From contig CAWDXD010000021.1 of the NCBI GenBank assembly GCA_963806145.1, positions 3,665 through 67,664 on the forward strand: 64,000 bases of DNA. Direction: 5' to 3'. The position numbers were made by a program, and so were the translations under genes. Source of the stretch: DASXKD01 sp963806145 (GTDB taxonomy: Bacteria > Actinomycetota > Actinomycetes > Streptosporangiales > Streptosporangiaceae). This document shows positions 24,993 to 34,085 of the stretch, one piece after another; position 1 is the first letter of the stretch, and every line of letters begins with the position of its first letter. The notes below the pieces were generated by a model. The model saw only the letters and a program-made list of their open reading frames with translations. It was not told the origin of the DNA and did no database searches.

Positions 24993-25024
24993 TGCAAAGG
25001 AAGCTTTCGAAAGATAGCTTTGCA
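24993..25024. promoter_or_regulatory. Nested symmetric operator between LuxR-type and ArsR-type regulators
   Basis: An outer pair TGCAAAG (24993-24999) / CTTTGCA (25018-25024) and a central perfect palindrome CTTTCGAAAG (25004-25013) share exactly the same symmetry axis; 13 of 16 base pairs match over 32 bp. The site ends 3 bp before the ArsR-type ATG and 38 bp before the LuxR-type ATG, so a bound protein would block both starts. The ArsR-type protein is the natural candidate. Confidence 0.75.
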
Positions 25025-25027
25025 TTC

Positions 25028-25651
25028 ATGGCAGAACGGGACGCTCGATCCGTCAAGAGAATGACCGACCCCCGGGCGCTGCGCGCGCTGGCGCACCCGC
25101 TGCGGCTGTCCCTGCTCGGGTTGCTGCGCACCGAGGGGCCGCTGACCGCCACCCGGGCCGGCGAGCTGCTCGGCGAGAGCTCCGCGAGCTGCTCCTTCCA
25201 CCTGCGGCAGCTGGCCAAGTACGGCCTGGTCGAGGAGGCGGGCGGCGGCCACGGCCGGGAGCGCCCCTGGCAGGCCACGGCGATGCTCACCGACGTGCCG
25301 GCGGTCACCGACAGCCCGGAGCTGGCCGCCGCGTCCGGCCTGTTCCGGTCGATCATCGCCGAGCGCTACTACGAGGAGATGATGGCCTGGCTGGAGGCCA
25401 GGCCGGGCGAGCCTGCCGAGTGGCAGCAGGCCGCGCTGTTCGGGGACCTGTTCCTGTACCTGACCGCGGCCGAGCTGACCGAACTCGGCCAGCAGGTGGA
25501 CCGCCTGCTCTATCGATATATCGACCGGACGGCCCGGCCCGAGCTGCGCCCGCCCGGTGCGCGCCTGGTCAGCTACATCCACGTGGCAGCCCCGCACCAG
25601 GGTCCCGGCGGGACCGGGCGCGGGCCGGCTTCCAGCGAGGAAGGCCGGTGA
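25028..25651 (+). CDS. ArsR-type winged-helix transcriptional regulator
   Basis: 207 residues from the ATG at 25028; an internal ATG at 25061 (MTDPRAL) is an alternative, and neither has a clear ribosome binding site. The DNA-binding domain is RALAHPLRLSLLGLLRTEGPLTATRAGELLGESSASCSFHLRQLAKYGLVEEA. The remaining 110 residues form a helical effector or dimerisation part (FRSIIAERYYEEMMAWLEARPGE). This architecture is common beside MFS exporters in actinomycetes, and an MFS gene overlaps its 3' end. The symmetric operator at 24993-25024 abuts its start and suggests autorepression and control of the divergent LuxR-type gene. Confidence 0.88.
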   Translation: MAERDARSVKRMTDPRALRALAHPLRLSLLGLLRTEGPLTATRAGELLGESSASCSFHLRQLAKYGLVEEAGGGHGRERPWQATAMLTDVPAVTDSPELAAASGLFRSIIAERYYEEMMAWLEARPGEPAEWQQAALFGDLFLYLTAAELTELGQQVDRLLYRYIDRTARPELRPPGARLVSYIHVAAPHQGPGGTGRGPASSEEGR

Positions 25652-25747
25652 GCGCGGCCAGCGCCACGGGCACCCGCACGGCTCCGGGCACCGGCAAGGC
25701 CGGCGGACGGGGGGCGCGGCGGCGGCCGCGGCGCGATCGGGCGGCAC

Positions 25748-26968
25748 GTGCCCGCCCTGCTGCGGGAAGCGGGGTTCCGGCGGTACTGGTACGGCCAGAC
25801 GATCTCGATGTTCGGCGACCAGATCTCCTCGATCGCGCTCCCGTTGGTCGCCGTGCTTACGTTGCGGGCGGGGCCGGCGCAGATGGGCCTCCTCGCGGCG
25901 CTGGTCTGGCTGCCGAGCCTGCTGTTCAGCCTGCACGCCGGTGTGCTGGCGGACCGGTTCGGCCACTGGCGCGCCCTCATGATCGTGGCCGACCTCGGCC
26001 GGGCCGTGCTGCTGGCCAGCATCCCGGCCTGTTACGCGCTCGGCGTGCTCACCGTCTGGCAGCTCTACGCGGTCGCGCTCGGCACGGGTGCGTTCAGCGT
26101 GCTGTTCACCGTCAGCCAGCCCACGCTCTTCGTCTCCCTCGTCCCCGGCGACGCCTACCTGGAGGGGAACTCGCTCATCTACGGCAGCCGGGCGCTATCG
26201 TTCACCGGCGGCCCCAGCGCCGGCGGCGTCCTGGTCGAACTGCTGGGCGCGCCGTTCGCCGTGGTGGCCGACGCACTGTCATTTCTCGGCTCGGCGTTCT
26301 TCCTCGGCCGGATCCACGTGGCCGAACCGCGGCCGGACGAGCCCGCCCCAGGTGCGCTCACCGCGGGCGCGCGCTTCATCAAGGGCTCGCCGGTTGTCCG
26401 GTGGTCCCTGCTGTCGGTGTCGGTCATCAACTTCTTCAACTTCGTTTTCTTCGCGCTGTTCGTGCTGTATGCCACCCGCTCGCTGCACGTTCGGCCCGGG
26501 CTGCTCGGCCTGGTCCTCGGCGCCGGGGCGATCGGCGGCGTGCTCGGCGCGCTGGTCACCAAGCGGCTGTCGGCGCGGTTCGGCATCGGGCGTCTCTACA
26601 CCGCGTGCTGCCTGGTGTTCACCGCGCCGCTGGCGCTGGTGCCGCTGGCCGGTGGTCCTAAGCCGGTGATCCTGGGGATGCTGTTCGCCGCCGAGTTCGT
26701 CTCCGGGTTCGGGGTGATGACACTGGACATCTGTATCGGCTCGATCTACGCCGCGGTGGTTCCCGACCAGCTCAAGTCCCGGGTGATGGGCGCGTTCCAG
26801 GCGGTCAACTACGGCACCAGGCCGCTCGGCGCGCTGACCGGCGGGTTCCTGGGCACGGTCCTCGGGCTGCGGCCGACGCTGTGGATCGCCGCGATCGGCG
26901 GGATGGCGGGCTTCGCCGTGCTGCTGCCCTCCCCGCTGCCGCGGTTCCGGCTGCCGGCCGGTTCGTGA
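25748..26968 (+). CDS. MFS transporter (enterobactin-exporter-like group), N-terminal frame uncertain
   Basis: 406 residues from a GTG at 25748, with about 12 hydrophobic segments and the pattern RYWYGQTISMFGDQISSIALPLVAV in TM1. The loop ADRFGHWRALMI is MFS motif A, and VPDQLKSRVMGAFQAVNYGTRPLGAL lies in the second half. It probably exports a drug or siderophore-like compound under control of the ArsR-type gene before it. The likely original start is the GTG at 25648, which overlaps the regulator's stop (GTGA) and has GAGGAAGG just upstream. That frame is one base out of register with the transporter. A single extra base, for example in the G6 run 25709-25714, would reconcile them and add about 34 N-terminal residues. 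Confidence 0.85.
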   Translation: MPALLREAGFRRYWYGQTISMFGDQISSIALPLVAVLTLRAGPAQMGLLAALVWLPSLLFSLHAGVLADRFGHWRALMIVADLGRAVLLASIPACYALGVLTVWQLYAVALGTGAFSVLFTVSQPTLFVSLVPGDAYLEGNSLIYGSRALSFTGGPSAGGVLVELLGAPFAVVADALSFLGSAFFLGRIHVAEPRPDEPAPGALTAGARFIKGSPVVRWSLLSVSVINFFNFVFFALFVLYATRSLHVRPGLLGLVLGAGAIGGVLGALVTKRLSARFGIGRLYTACCLVFTAPLALVPLAGGPKPVILGMLFAAEFVSGFGVMTLDICIGSIYAAVVPDQLKSRVMGAFQAVNYGTRPLGALTGGFLGTVLGLRPTLWIAAIGGMAGFAVLLPSPLPRFRLPAGS

Positions 26969-27029
26969 TCACAGAACCTTGCCTGTCAGCCATCGGCACT
27001 GGGCCGGCGGGAGGGTCTAAGGTCGGCGC

Positions 27030-27492
27030 ATGGGCGATGAGGTGCGGAGCCCGGCGCGGTACGCGGCCGACATCGATGCGGCCAGGGAGCGGCTGGTCGC
27101 CTTTGCCGCCGCCTGCTCGCCGGAGCAGTGGCGGGCCGCGCCGCTGGACGGTGACCCGCGGCCGGTCGGCGTCATCGTGGACCACGTCGCGCACGCGTAC
27201 GAGTACATGGGCGGCTGGATGCAGCGGATCCTGGCCGGCGAGGACGTGGCGGTGGACGGTGCGACGGTGGACGCGCTCAACGCCGAGCACGCCGTCGCCG
27301 CGGCGAGCGGTGACGCCGGACGAGGCCATCGAGCACCTGCACCGCAGCGGCACCGCGTTCAGCGGCCTGGTGGCCGGCTGCTCCGCCGCGGGCCTGCGGG
27401 CGGGGGACGGCCGGGTAGAGCGTTTTGCCCAGATCGCGATCAGGCACCCCGACGACCACCGCGCCGAACTCGAAGCCGCACTCGGTACCTGA
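27030..27492 (+). pseudogene. DinB / mycothiol-dependent isomerase-like protein, one apparent +1 frameshift
   Basis: The first frame gives RYAADIDAARERLVAFAAACSPEQW, then VIVDHVAHAYEYMGGWMQRIL, a DinB-like four-helix bundle with a metal-ligand His. Near 27300-27315 homology jumps by +1 to the frame encoding TPDEAIEHLHRSGTAFSGL...IRHPDDHRAELEAAL and the stop at 27490-27492, which supplies the C-terminal His pair. One surplus base restores a protein of about 153 residues. Because at least ten other genes in this window carry the same type of single extra base, sequence error is as likely as true inactivation. Function would be a thiol-dependent, metal-assisted transferase or isomerase of unknown substrate. 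Confidence 0.7.
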
Positions 27493-27626
27493 GTGCCTTC
27501 CGGGTACACCTGGGACCTGAACGGCCATCCAGAGACACAACAGTTGCTATCCCGCGACATGCGGACAGGGCTACAGTCTGCGATGAAGCATCATTCACCA
27601 CAGTGGTCTCGCAGGGAGTGTGGTTC

Positions 27627-29062
27627 GTGAAAATCAGGAGCAGAGTCGCCGCCGTCGGATTCTCCGCGGCAGTGGTGGCCGCCGGTCTGGCCTTGCCCGC
27701 GGTCACCGCGGCCGCGTCGCAGACGTGCGGCGGCACCGGATCGGTGACGACAGTCAACGGCAATCTGGCCGATGGGGCGGCCTTCAAACTCCAGTGCCCG
27801 GCGGGCGCCTGGAATGGCACGCTGTTCCTCTACAGCCACGGGTATGTGGTGCCCGGCACCAACAACCCCGCCACGGACGTCGGCGATCCGGACACCGGCG
27901 CCTGGCTGCTCAACCACGGCTACGCGCTCGCCGGGTCCTCCTACGCCACCACCGGCTGGGCGATCCAGCAGGCGCTGCCCGACCAGATCAACACCCTGAA
28001 CAGGTTCGCGAGCACCTTCTCGCAGCCGACCCGCACCATCGCGTGGGGCCACTCGCTCGGCGGCATCATCACCGCCGGCCTGATCCAGCGGTACCCGAAC
28101 CGGTTCAACGCGGCCCTGCCCATGTGCGGGGTGCTCTCCGGCGGCGTGGCCACCTGGAACACCGCCGCGAACGCGCGCGTTCGCGTTCCAGCAGCTCGTC
28201 GACCCGTCGGTGACCGTGGTGAACATCACCGACCCGGGCGGCAACCTGACCGGGGCGGAAACCGCCGCAGCCGCGGCGCAGAAGACCAAGCAGGGCCGGG
28301 CCCGGATGGCCCTGGTCGCGGCGCTGGGCGACACACCGGGCTGGTTCACGCCGCTGTCCAAGGAGCCCGCGCCCGGCAACTTCGCCGCGCAGGAAGCCAA
28401 CCAGTTCCTGTGGTTCAGCCAGGTGGACGGCCCGTTCATCTTCGCGCTGCGCGCCGAACTGGAAGCCCGGGCCGGCGGCAACGTGTCCTGGACCACCGGC
28501 GTGAACTACACCACCCAGCTCGCCCAGTCCGCCGACAGTGCCGAGGTGGCCGGGCTGTACAAGGCCGCCGGGCTGAACCTGAGCGCGGACCTGGCCACGC
28601 TGCAGAACGCCACCCAGATCAGCGCTGACCCCTCGGCGGTGCAGTACGTGGAGCACAACATCACCTTCGACGGGAAGATCTCCATCCCGGTGCTGACCAT
28701 GCACACCACCGGCGACGGCCTGGTGGTGCCGGAGAACGAGTCGGCTTACCGCAGCGTGGTCCGCCACGGCGGCAACGCCTCGCTGCTGCGGCAGATCTTC
28801 GTGCACCGCGCCGGGCACTGCGCGTTCACCCCGGCGGAGACGATCACCGCCGCGCGCGTCCTGCTGCACCGGCTGTCGCACCGGCCACTGGACCGGCCAG
28901 GCGACCAACCCCGCCAGCCTGAACAACAAGGCGGCGGCGCTCGGCCCGAAGTTCAACATCTTCGAGTCCAACGGCCAGGTCGTCCCGACGGCGCCGGCCT
29001 TCATCCACTTCACCCCGGCCCCGTACCTGCGGCCGTTCAACCTCGGCAACCCGATCCCGTGA
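27627..29062 (+). pseudogene. Secreted alpha/beta-hydrolase with two apparent +1 frameshifts
   Basis: Starts at GTG 27627 with AGGGAG 8 bp upstream and a clear signal peptide (MKIRSRVAAVGFSAAV ... LPAVTAAAS). The lid region LFLYSHGYVVPGTNN and the nucleophile elbow GHSLGG (serine esterase) are in the first frame up to about 28175. The second frame carries FAFQQLVDPSVTVVNIT... VLTMHTTGDGLVVPENES and HRAGHCAF, giving the catalytic Asp and His. The third frame, from about 28880, gives GHWTGQATNP... and ends PFNLGNPIP at TGA 29060-29062. Each break is one extra base. Removing both gives a coherent exported hydrolase of about 477 residues. A strong terminator follows. Substrate unknown; a secreted esterase or depolymerase is plausible. 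Confidence 0.75.
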
Positions 29063-29097
29063 CGAGGTGACCGGCACGTTCGTGATGCGGTGAGCCG

Positions 29098-29138
29098 GCC
29101 CGGCCGGCTGGACCTGATGGTCCAGCCGGCCGGGCTTT
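29098..29138. terminator. Perfect 17-bp-stem intrinsic terminator between convergent genes
   Basis: GCCCGGCCGGCTGGACC (29098-29114), loop TGAT, exact complement 29119-29135, then TTT. It follows the secreted-hydrolase stop by 35 bp on the plus strand and the amidase stop (29199) on the minus strand, so it can serve both convergent genes. Confidence 0.9.
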
Positions 29139-29198
29139 GGCTCGTCAGGGCCGGCGCTGGCTCGCCGAGCTGGGTCCGGCTCGCGGCGCTGGCTCTGC

Positions 29199-30628
29199 CT
29201 AGAGCGCCGGGTGCCGGTCCGCCCAGGGCGCGGCCTGCTCGAGCTGGCTGGCCACCCGGACGAGCAGGTCCTCCCGGCCGTAGCCCGCGACCAGCTGCAC
29301 GCCGACCGGCAGGCCGCTGGCGGTCCAGTGCAGCGGCAGGCTGACCGCGGGCTGGCCGGTCATGTTGAACTGCGCGGTGTAGGGGATGAAGCCGGCGATC
29401 CGCGCACCCTCTTGCTCGGGCCCTGCGGCGGTGAACCAGCCCAGCTCCGGGGGCGGGGCACCCACCGTCGGCGTGACCAGCAGGTCGTGGCCGGTCCACC
29501 AGTCCGCCATGCGCCGCGCCCACATGCCCAGCCACTGCCGGGCCTGCAGGTACGCCACCGCGGTGAGTGCCTTGCCGGCCCGCCGGTAGTGGGCGTTGCG
29601 CGGCTCGATCTCGGTGTCGGCAATGGGACGGCCGAGCACGCCCTCGAACGCCTGGAACACGGTCTCGGTGTCCGCGGCGATGATCGTGTTGAAGTGCCTG
29701 GCGAACCCGGACTCGAACATGGCCGCGGGCGAGGACTCCTCGATGTGGTGACCGAGCGACTCGAGCAGCCGCCCCGCGGCGCGCTACCGCCTCGCGGCAG
29801 TCCGGGTCGGCGGCGTACAGCTCGCCGGACGGCCGGTCGAGCAGCCCGATCCGGAGCTGGCCGGGGGCGGCGCCGACCTCGTCGCACAGCGGGCTTGGCA
29901 GCGGCGGCGCGTAGTACGGCTCGCCAGGCATCCGGGCACTGATCGCGTCCAGGACGCCGGCCGCGTCGCGCACCGTCCTGGTCAGCGCCCCGTCGATGAC
30001 GCTGCCGGCCCATCCCTCGCCGGCCAGCGGGCCCTGGCTCACCCGTCCCCGGGTCGGCTTGAGCCCGACCAGGCCGCACTCGCTGGCCGGAATCCGGATC
30101 GAGCCGCCGCCGTCGCTGGCGTGCGCCACCGGCACCATGCCGCTGGCTACCGCGGCCGCCGACCCGCCCGACGAGCCGCCGGTGGAATGACCCAGGTGCC
30201 ACGGGTTGCGGGCGGGCGGGAAGCTCAGCGACTCGGTGGTCACGGTCGTGCCCAGCTCGGGCACGTTGGTGCGGCCGAGCGGGAATGAACCCGGCCGCCA
30301 GGAACTGCCGGGCAAGGTAGGACGTCACCGGCCAGGGCAGTTCCCGCAGCGCCCCGAGGCCCCCGGCGGTCACCTCACCCGCGACGAAGCAGCCCAGGTC
30401 CTTGAGCAAGATCGGCACACCGCGGAAGGGGCCGTCGGGCAGCGCGCCCGCGGCCTCGGCCCGCGCCGGGCCGAACCTGGTCCTGATCACCGCGTCCAGC
30501 CGGGGGTTGACCGCCTCGATCCGGCCGATCGCCGCCTCTACCAGTTCCTTCGGGCTGACCTCGCCGCGGCGCACGAGGTCGGCTTGCGCGGTGGCATCAA
30601 GCCAGGTCACATCGGTCACGCATGGCAC
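29199..30628 (-). pseudogene. Amidase-signature family enzyme with two apparent +1 frameshifts
   Basis: Start GTG 30626-30628 (MPCVTDVTWLD) has CCGGAG 7 bp upstream. The N-terminal frame contains FRGVPILLKDLG with the catalytic Lys. At about 30278-30284 one surplus base moves homology into LGRTNVPELG and GHSTGGSSGGSAAAVASG, which holds the cis-Ser and nucleophile Ser of the Ser-cisSer-Lys triad. Near 29769-29785 a second surplus base leads to GRLLESLGHH...FNTIIAADTE and the C-terminal FNMTGQPAVSLPL, ending at 29199. Corrected length is about 475 residues, normal for amidases. Both breaks have the same sign as the others in the window, so the gene may be functional. Confidence 0.8.
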
Positions 30629-30698
30629 GCTACCGCTCCGGCCGCGGCGCTGGCCGCCGAGGGTGAGCGCTAAAGTGACGGCACCCAAGGAGGAACCG

Positions 30699-31838
30699 AT
30701 GAACGCACCGCAGCGCGACCCCGGCGAGACGGGCGGGCTGGCCCAGGTGGACGGCACATCCGGTGGCGCGCTTGGCGCCCGGCCTCCGGTGACTGAGACG
30801 TTCCACGGCAGCGACCCGGAAACGGCCGCGGCGCCTGCCATCTGCAAGGTCAGCCCGACCAAGTGCCAGGCACGGACCCGGCTCTACCGCAACGGCGAGC
30901 TCGAACTCGAAGGGTTCCCCGTCGCCGAGATCAGCGACCACCTGGGCGACAAGGCCGTCACCATCTGGCTCGACCTGCGGGATCCCGACCACGAGGACCT
31001 GGATGTGCTGAGCGAGGAGTTCGGCCTGCACCCGCTGGCCGTCGAGGATGCGGTCCACGAGAGCCAGCGGCCGAAGCTGGACCGATACCGCAGCCACCTG
31101 TTCCTGACCGCCTATAGCGCGAAGCTCGACACCAGCACCGGCGAGCTGGCCACCAGCGAACTCGCCGCCTTCATCACCGACCAGGCGCTGATCACCGTCC
31201 GCAAGGACGACGGGCTGGACATCGGCGCCGTGGTGGACCGCTGGGACGCCAGCCCCGACCTGGCCAAGTTCGGCGTTGGCTATCTGCTGCACGGGCTGCT
31301 CGACTACATCGTGGACGGCCACTTCGAAGCCGTGCAGAGCATGGACGACAGCGTCGAAGCCCTGGAGGATGACCTGTTCGCGGCCAACCCACAGGGCATG
31401 CAGGTCCAGCGCCGGAGCTTCGAGCTGCGCAAGAGCCTGGTGCTGCTGCGGCGGATCGTGATCCCGATGCGCGAGGTCGTGAACGCCCTGATGCGGCGTG
31501 ACCTGCACGTCGTCAGCGACGACATGATGCCGTACTACCAGGACGTCTACGACCACGTGCTGCGCGCCGCCGACTGGACCGACAGCCTGCGGGACCTGGT
31601 GACGACCATCCTGGAGACGAACCTCACCATCCAGGGCAACCGGATGAACGTCATCACCAAGAAGGTCACCAGCTGGGCGGCGATCATCGCGGTGCCGACC
31701 TTCGTCACCGGGTTCTACGGGATGAACGTGCCCTACCCCGGGTTCAGCGAGAAGGTCGGCTTGATCGGCGCGGTCGGCTTCATGCTCGTGGCCGGGTTCC
31801 TGCTCTATTTCGTGTTCAAGCGCAAGGACTGGCTCTAG
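30699..31838 (+). CDS. CorA-type magnesium/cobalt transporter
   Basis: 379 residues; the start ATG has an AAGGAGG 6 bp upstream. A long soluble N-terminal domain (LDLRDPDHEDLDVLSEEFGLHPLAVEDAVH, a classic CorA block) and a long helical stalk are followed by two C-terminal transmembrane segments. The first ends in the pore motif YGMN followed by VPYPG. The chain ends with KRKDWL, a typical positive-inside tail. It should form a homopentameric divalent-cation channel. The first 45 residues are a low-complexity extension poorly conserved in the family. Its 3' end is convergent with the isochorismatase-like gene, 23 bp apart if that gene stops at 31862. Confidence 0.93.
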   Translation: MNAPQRDPGETGGLAQVDGTSGGALGARPPVTETFHGSDPETAAAPAICKVSPTKCQARTRLYRNGELELEGFPVAEISDHLGDKAVTIWLDLRDPDHEDLDVLSEEFGLHPLAVEDAVHESQRPKLDRYRSHLFLTAYSAKLDTSTGELATSELAAFITDQALITVRKDDGLDIGAVVDRWDASPDLAKFGVGYLLHGLLDYIVDGHFEAVQSMDDSVEALEDDLFAANPQGMQVQRRSFELRKSLVLLRRIVIPMREVVNALMRRDLHVVSDDMMPYYQDVYDHVLRAADWTDSLRDLVTTILETNLTIQGNRMNVITKKVTSWAAIIAVPTFVTGFYGMNVPYPGFSEKVGLIGAVGFMLVAGFLLYFVFKRKDWL

Positions 31839-31861
31839 CGGCCCGGCCGCCGCGGCGCGGA

Positions 31862-32426
31862 TCAGGCCGACGGCGAGGCCGGCGGTCCAGTCCGCGATCG
31901 TGGTGACCTCGGCCTGCCGGGGGAACACCTTGTGCAGCAGCACCCGGTGGACCTCGGGATCGGCGTCCAGGCAGCCGTCCGCCAGGACGGTCAGCCGGTA
32001 GTCCAGGTCGGCGGCCTGGCGCAGGGTGGACAGCACCACCCCGCTGGTGGCGATGCCGGCCAGCACCAGGTGCTCGGTGCGGCGGGCGCGCAGCAGCACG
32101 TCCAGGTCGCTGCCGGTGAAGGCGGAGACCCGGCGCTTGGTGACCACCGCCTCGCCGGGCGCGGGTGCGACGGCTGCGGGGATGTGGGTGCCGGGGTCAG
32201 CGCCGGTGAACCGGCCGGACCCGGCGATCGCGGCGAAGCTCTTGTTCCGGTCGCTGACCTCCGGATACCCCGGACGGAACGCGACGGTCACGTAGCCGAC
32301 CATGACACCCGCGGCGCGGGCGGCGGTGATCGCGGTGGCCAGCCGCTCCAGGTAGCCGTCGTCGCCGGCGAAGCGGTCCACGATGCCCTGCTGCACGTCC
32401 ATGATCAGCAATGCCGTCGATGTCAT
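31862..32426 (-). pseudogene. Isochorismatase-like cysteine-hydrolase-fold protein, stop reached only after a +1 shift
   Basis: Start ATG 32424-32426 with GAGGAGG 6 bp upstream. TALLIMDVQQGIVDRF carries the catalytic Asp and VVTKRRVSAFTGSDLDVLL the Lys. The segment GIATSGVVLSTLRQAADLDYRL stands where the nucleophilic Cys usually lies, and no Cys is present, as in a non-catalytic or differently acting subgroup. In frame, the ORF does not stop after VFPRQAEVTTIADW but runs on antisense to corA. One extra base near 31865-31900 would bring in the TGA at 31862-31864 and a normal length of about 187 residues. The same kind of insertion affects its neighbours. Confidence 0.72.
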
Positions 32427-32487
32427 GGGTGTCCTCCTCGTCGCCGGGGACAGCCTGCCAGACCGGCCGGCGGCGTACCGTACCGGT

Positions 32488-32875
32488 ATGGCGACTGCCG
32501 AGGATGCCGCCCGGATGGCCATGGACCTGCCCGAGGTCACGGTGGGTGAACGGCACGGCAACCGGACCTGGTTCGTCGCGGGCAAGGCGTTCGCGTGGGA
32601 GCGGCCGTTCAGCAAGGCGGACATCCGGCGATTCGGCGAGCAGGCTCCGCCGGACGGGCCGATCCTGGCCGTTCGCGTCGCGGATCTCGGTGAGAAGGAA
32701 GCCGTCCTCGCCGCGAACACCGACGCCTTTTTCACCATCCCGCATTTCGACGGCTACTCAGCCGTACTCATCCAGTTGCGGAAGGCCTCCGCGAAGGCAC
32801 TGCGCGAGGTGATCACCGACGGCTGGCTGGCCACCGCGCCGGCCGAAGCTCGCCGACCAGTACCTGCACCGCTGA
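32488..32875 (+). pseudogene. MmcQ/YjbR-family protein with a C-terminal +1 frameshift
   Basis: The start ATG at 32488 gives MATAEDAARMAMDLPEVTVGERHGNRTWFVAGKAFAWERPF, then DAFFTIPHFDGYSAVLIQL. This is the YjbR/MmcQ double-wing fold, a small DNA-binding-like domain of unknown role. After DGWLATAP the frame becomes unlike the family; moving +1 near 32838-32848 gives KLADQYLHR and a stop at 32873-32875, a typical ending. Corrected length is about 128 residues. It is divergent from the isochorismatase-like gene, the two starts being about 60 bp apart. Confidence 0.75.
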
Positions 32876-32881
32876 GCCGGT

Positions 32882-32931
32882 CGTGATCATGAGATTGGGT
32901 GGCTACCGCAGCCACTAATGTCATGATCACG
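32882..32931. repeat. Long interrupted inverted repeat (cruciform or terminator-like)
   Basis: CGTGATCATGA (32882-32892) is exactly complementary to TCATGATCACG (32921-32931). Inside, GTGGCT (32899-32904) pairs with AGCCAC (32910-32915) on nearly the same axis, so a 50-base nested hairpin can form. It begins 7 bp after the MmcQ/YjbR stop and ends 46 bp before the aldo/keto reductase start. It may end the first gene or bind a regulator of the second. Confidence 0.6.
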
Positions 32932-32976
32932 ATGCTCCGCCGTCCGCGCGAGGTCACGTCGAAGGGAGGCTGGCCG

Positions 32977-33933
32977 ATGCCAGCGAATTGCCTGCGTCCC
33001 CGGCCGCTCGGCTCCTCTGGCATGGAAGTGTCGGCCATGTCCCTGGGTTCCTGGCGCACGTTCGAGCACCTGCCCGCGGAGACCGGGTCGGCGATCCTGG
33101 CCGCGGCCGCCGACGAGGGCGTCAACTTCTTCGACGACGCCCGCTACGACGACGAGACCGGCCGGGCGCCGCTGCCGACCGGGTACTCCGAGGTGCTGTT
33201 CGGGGAGTTGTTCCGGGCCGCCGGGCTGCGGCGGGACGAGGCCGTGGTCGCCAACAAGCTGTGGTGGGAGTTCTGGCCGGAGCAGAGCGCCGCCGCGGAA
33301 CTGGACGGCTCGCTGGCCCGGATGGGCTTCGACCACGTGGACGTGATCTACGCGAACCCGCCGCCCGAGGGCCTCGCCATCCCCGACATGGTGGCCGCCG
33401 TGGGCGGGCTGCTCGACGCGGGCAAGGCGCGCGCCTGGGCGATGGTCAACTGGCCGGCCGGCCCGTGCGGCGAGGCGGTGGCGGCGGCCGCCGGGCTGGG
33501 TGTAGCACCGCCCTGCGCCGTGCAACTGCCCTACAGCCTGGTGCGCCGTTCCTGGGTGGAGGACCCCGTGATGACCCGGGCGCTGCACGCGGCGGGCGCC
33601 GGCGTGGTCGCCTCGTTCTGCCTGGAAGGCGGCGTGCTCAGCGGCAAATACCTGGCGGGTGCCACAGCAGGGCGGGCCGCCGCGACCCTGGGCGACCCCC
33701 GGGCCGCACCGGCCGTCGCGGCAGCGCCTGACCTGGCCGCGCTCGCCGCCTCACTGGGCACCACCGCGGCCACGCTCGCGCTGGCCTTCCCGTTCACCAA
33801 CGCCGACGTCACCAGCGTGCTGTTCGGGGCGACCAGCCCGGCGCAGGTCCGGGCCAACTGCGCGGCGGCCAGCCTGCTGGACCGGCTGAGCCCCGGCGAC
33901 ATCGACCGCCTGCGGCAGATCGGCACCGGCTGA
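32977..33933 (+). CDS. Aldo/keto reductase family oxidoreductase
   Basis: 318 residues from the ATG at 32977 (MPANCLRPRPLG), with GGGAGG 7 bp upstream; an earlier in-frame ATG at 32899 lies in the inverted repeat and lacks this signal. LGSSGMEVSAMSLGSW and VNFFDDARYDDETG carry the AKR Asp and Tyr. VVANKLWWEFWP has the Lys. The usual His is replaced in HVDVIYANPPP, where Asn occupies its place. VASFCLEGGVLSGKYL and the C-terminal LFGATSPAQVRANC (NADPH phosphate pocket) complete the barrel. An NADPH-dependent carbonyl reductase is likely; the altered tetrad may change activity. Confidence 0.87.
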   Translation: MPANCLRPRPLGSSGMEVSAMSLGSWRTFEHLPAETGSAILAAAADEGVNFFDDARYDDETGRAPLPTGYSEVLFGELFRAAGLRRDEAVVANKLWWEFWPEQSAAAELDGSLARMGFDHVDVIYANPPPEGLAIPDMVAAVGGLLDAGKARAWAMVNWPAGPCGEAVAAAAGLGVAPPCAVQLPYSLVRRSWVEDPVMTRALHAAGAGVVASFCLEGGVLSGKYLAGATAGRAAATLGDPRAAPAVAAAPDLAALAASLGTTAATLALAFPFTNADVTSVLFGATSPAQVRANCAAASLLDRLSPGDIDRLRQIGTG

Positions 33934-33997
33934 CGGGCAGGCCGGGGAGGCCCGCGCGGACCGTGCCCGGCGGTCCGGCCGGATGGACCGGGCCGAA

Positions 33998-34034
33998 TCT
34001 ACTGCGATATCGGATAATCCGATATCGCAGTAGA
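33998..34034. promoter_or_regulatory. 37-bp perfect palindrome upstream of the Nudix gene
   Basis: Left arm TCTACTGCGATATCGGAT (33998-34015), a single central A, and an exactly complementary 18-base right arm (34017-34034). It lies 52 bp before the Nudix start in an otherwise gene-free 150-bp spacer and is much more AT-rich than its surroundings. Length and perfection suggest an operator for a dimeric or tetrameric regulator overlapping a promoter; a terminator for the aldo/keto reductase is the alternative. Confidence 0.65.
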
Positions 34035-34085
34035 CGAAGAGCGTCCGACGCCAGGCCAGCCCGGCGGCACAGAAAGGACTCACCG

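Noticed and set aside
30630..32426. A 600-residue isochorismatase fusion extending antisense to corA
   Set aside because: Beyond residue 190 the translation is the low-quality shadow of corA; a one-base shift gives a normal-length protein.
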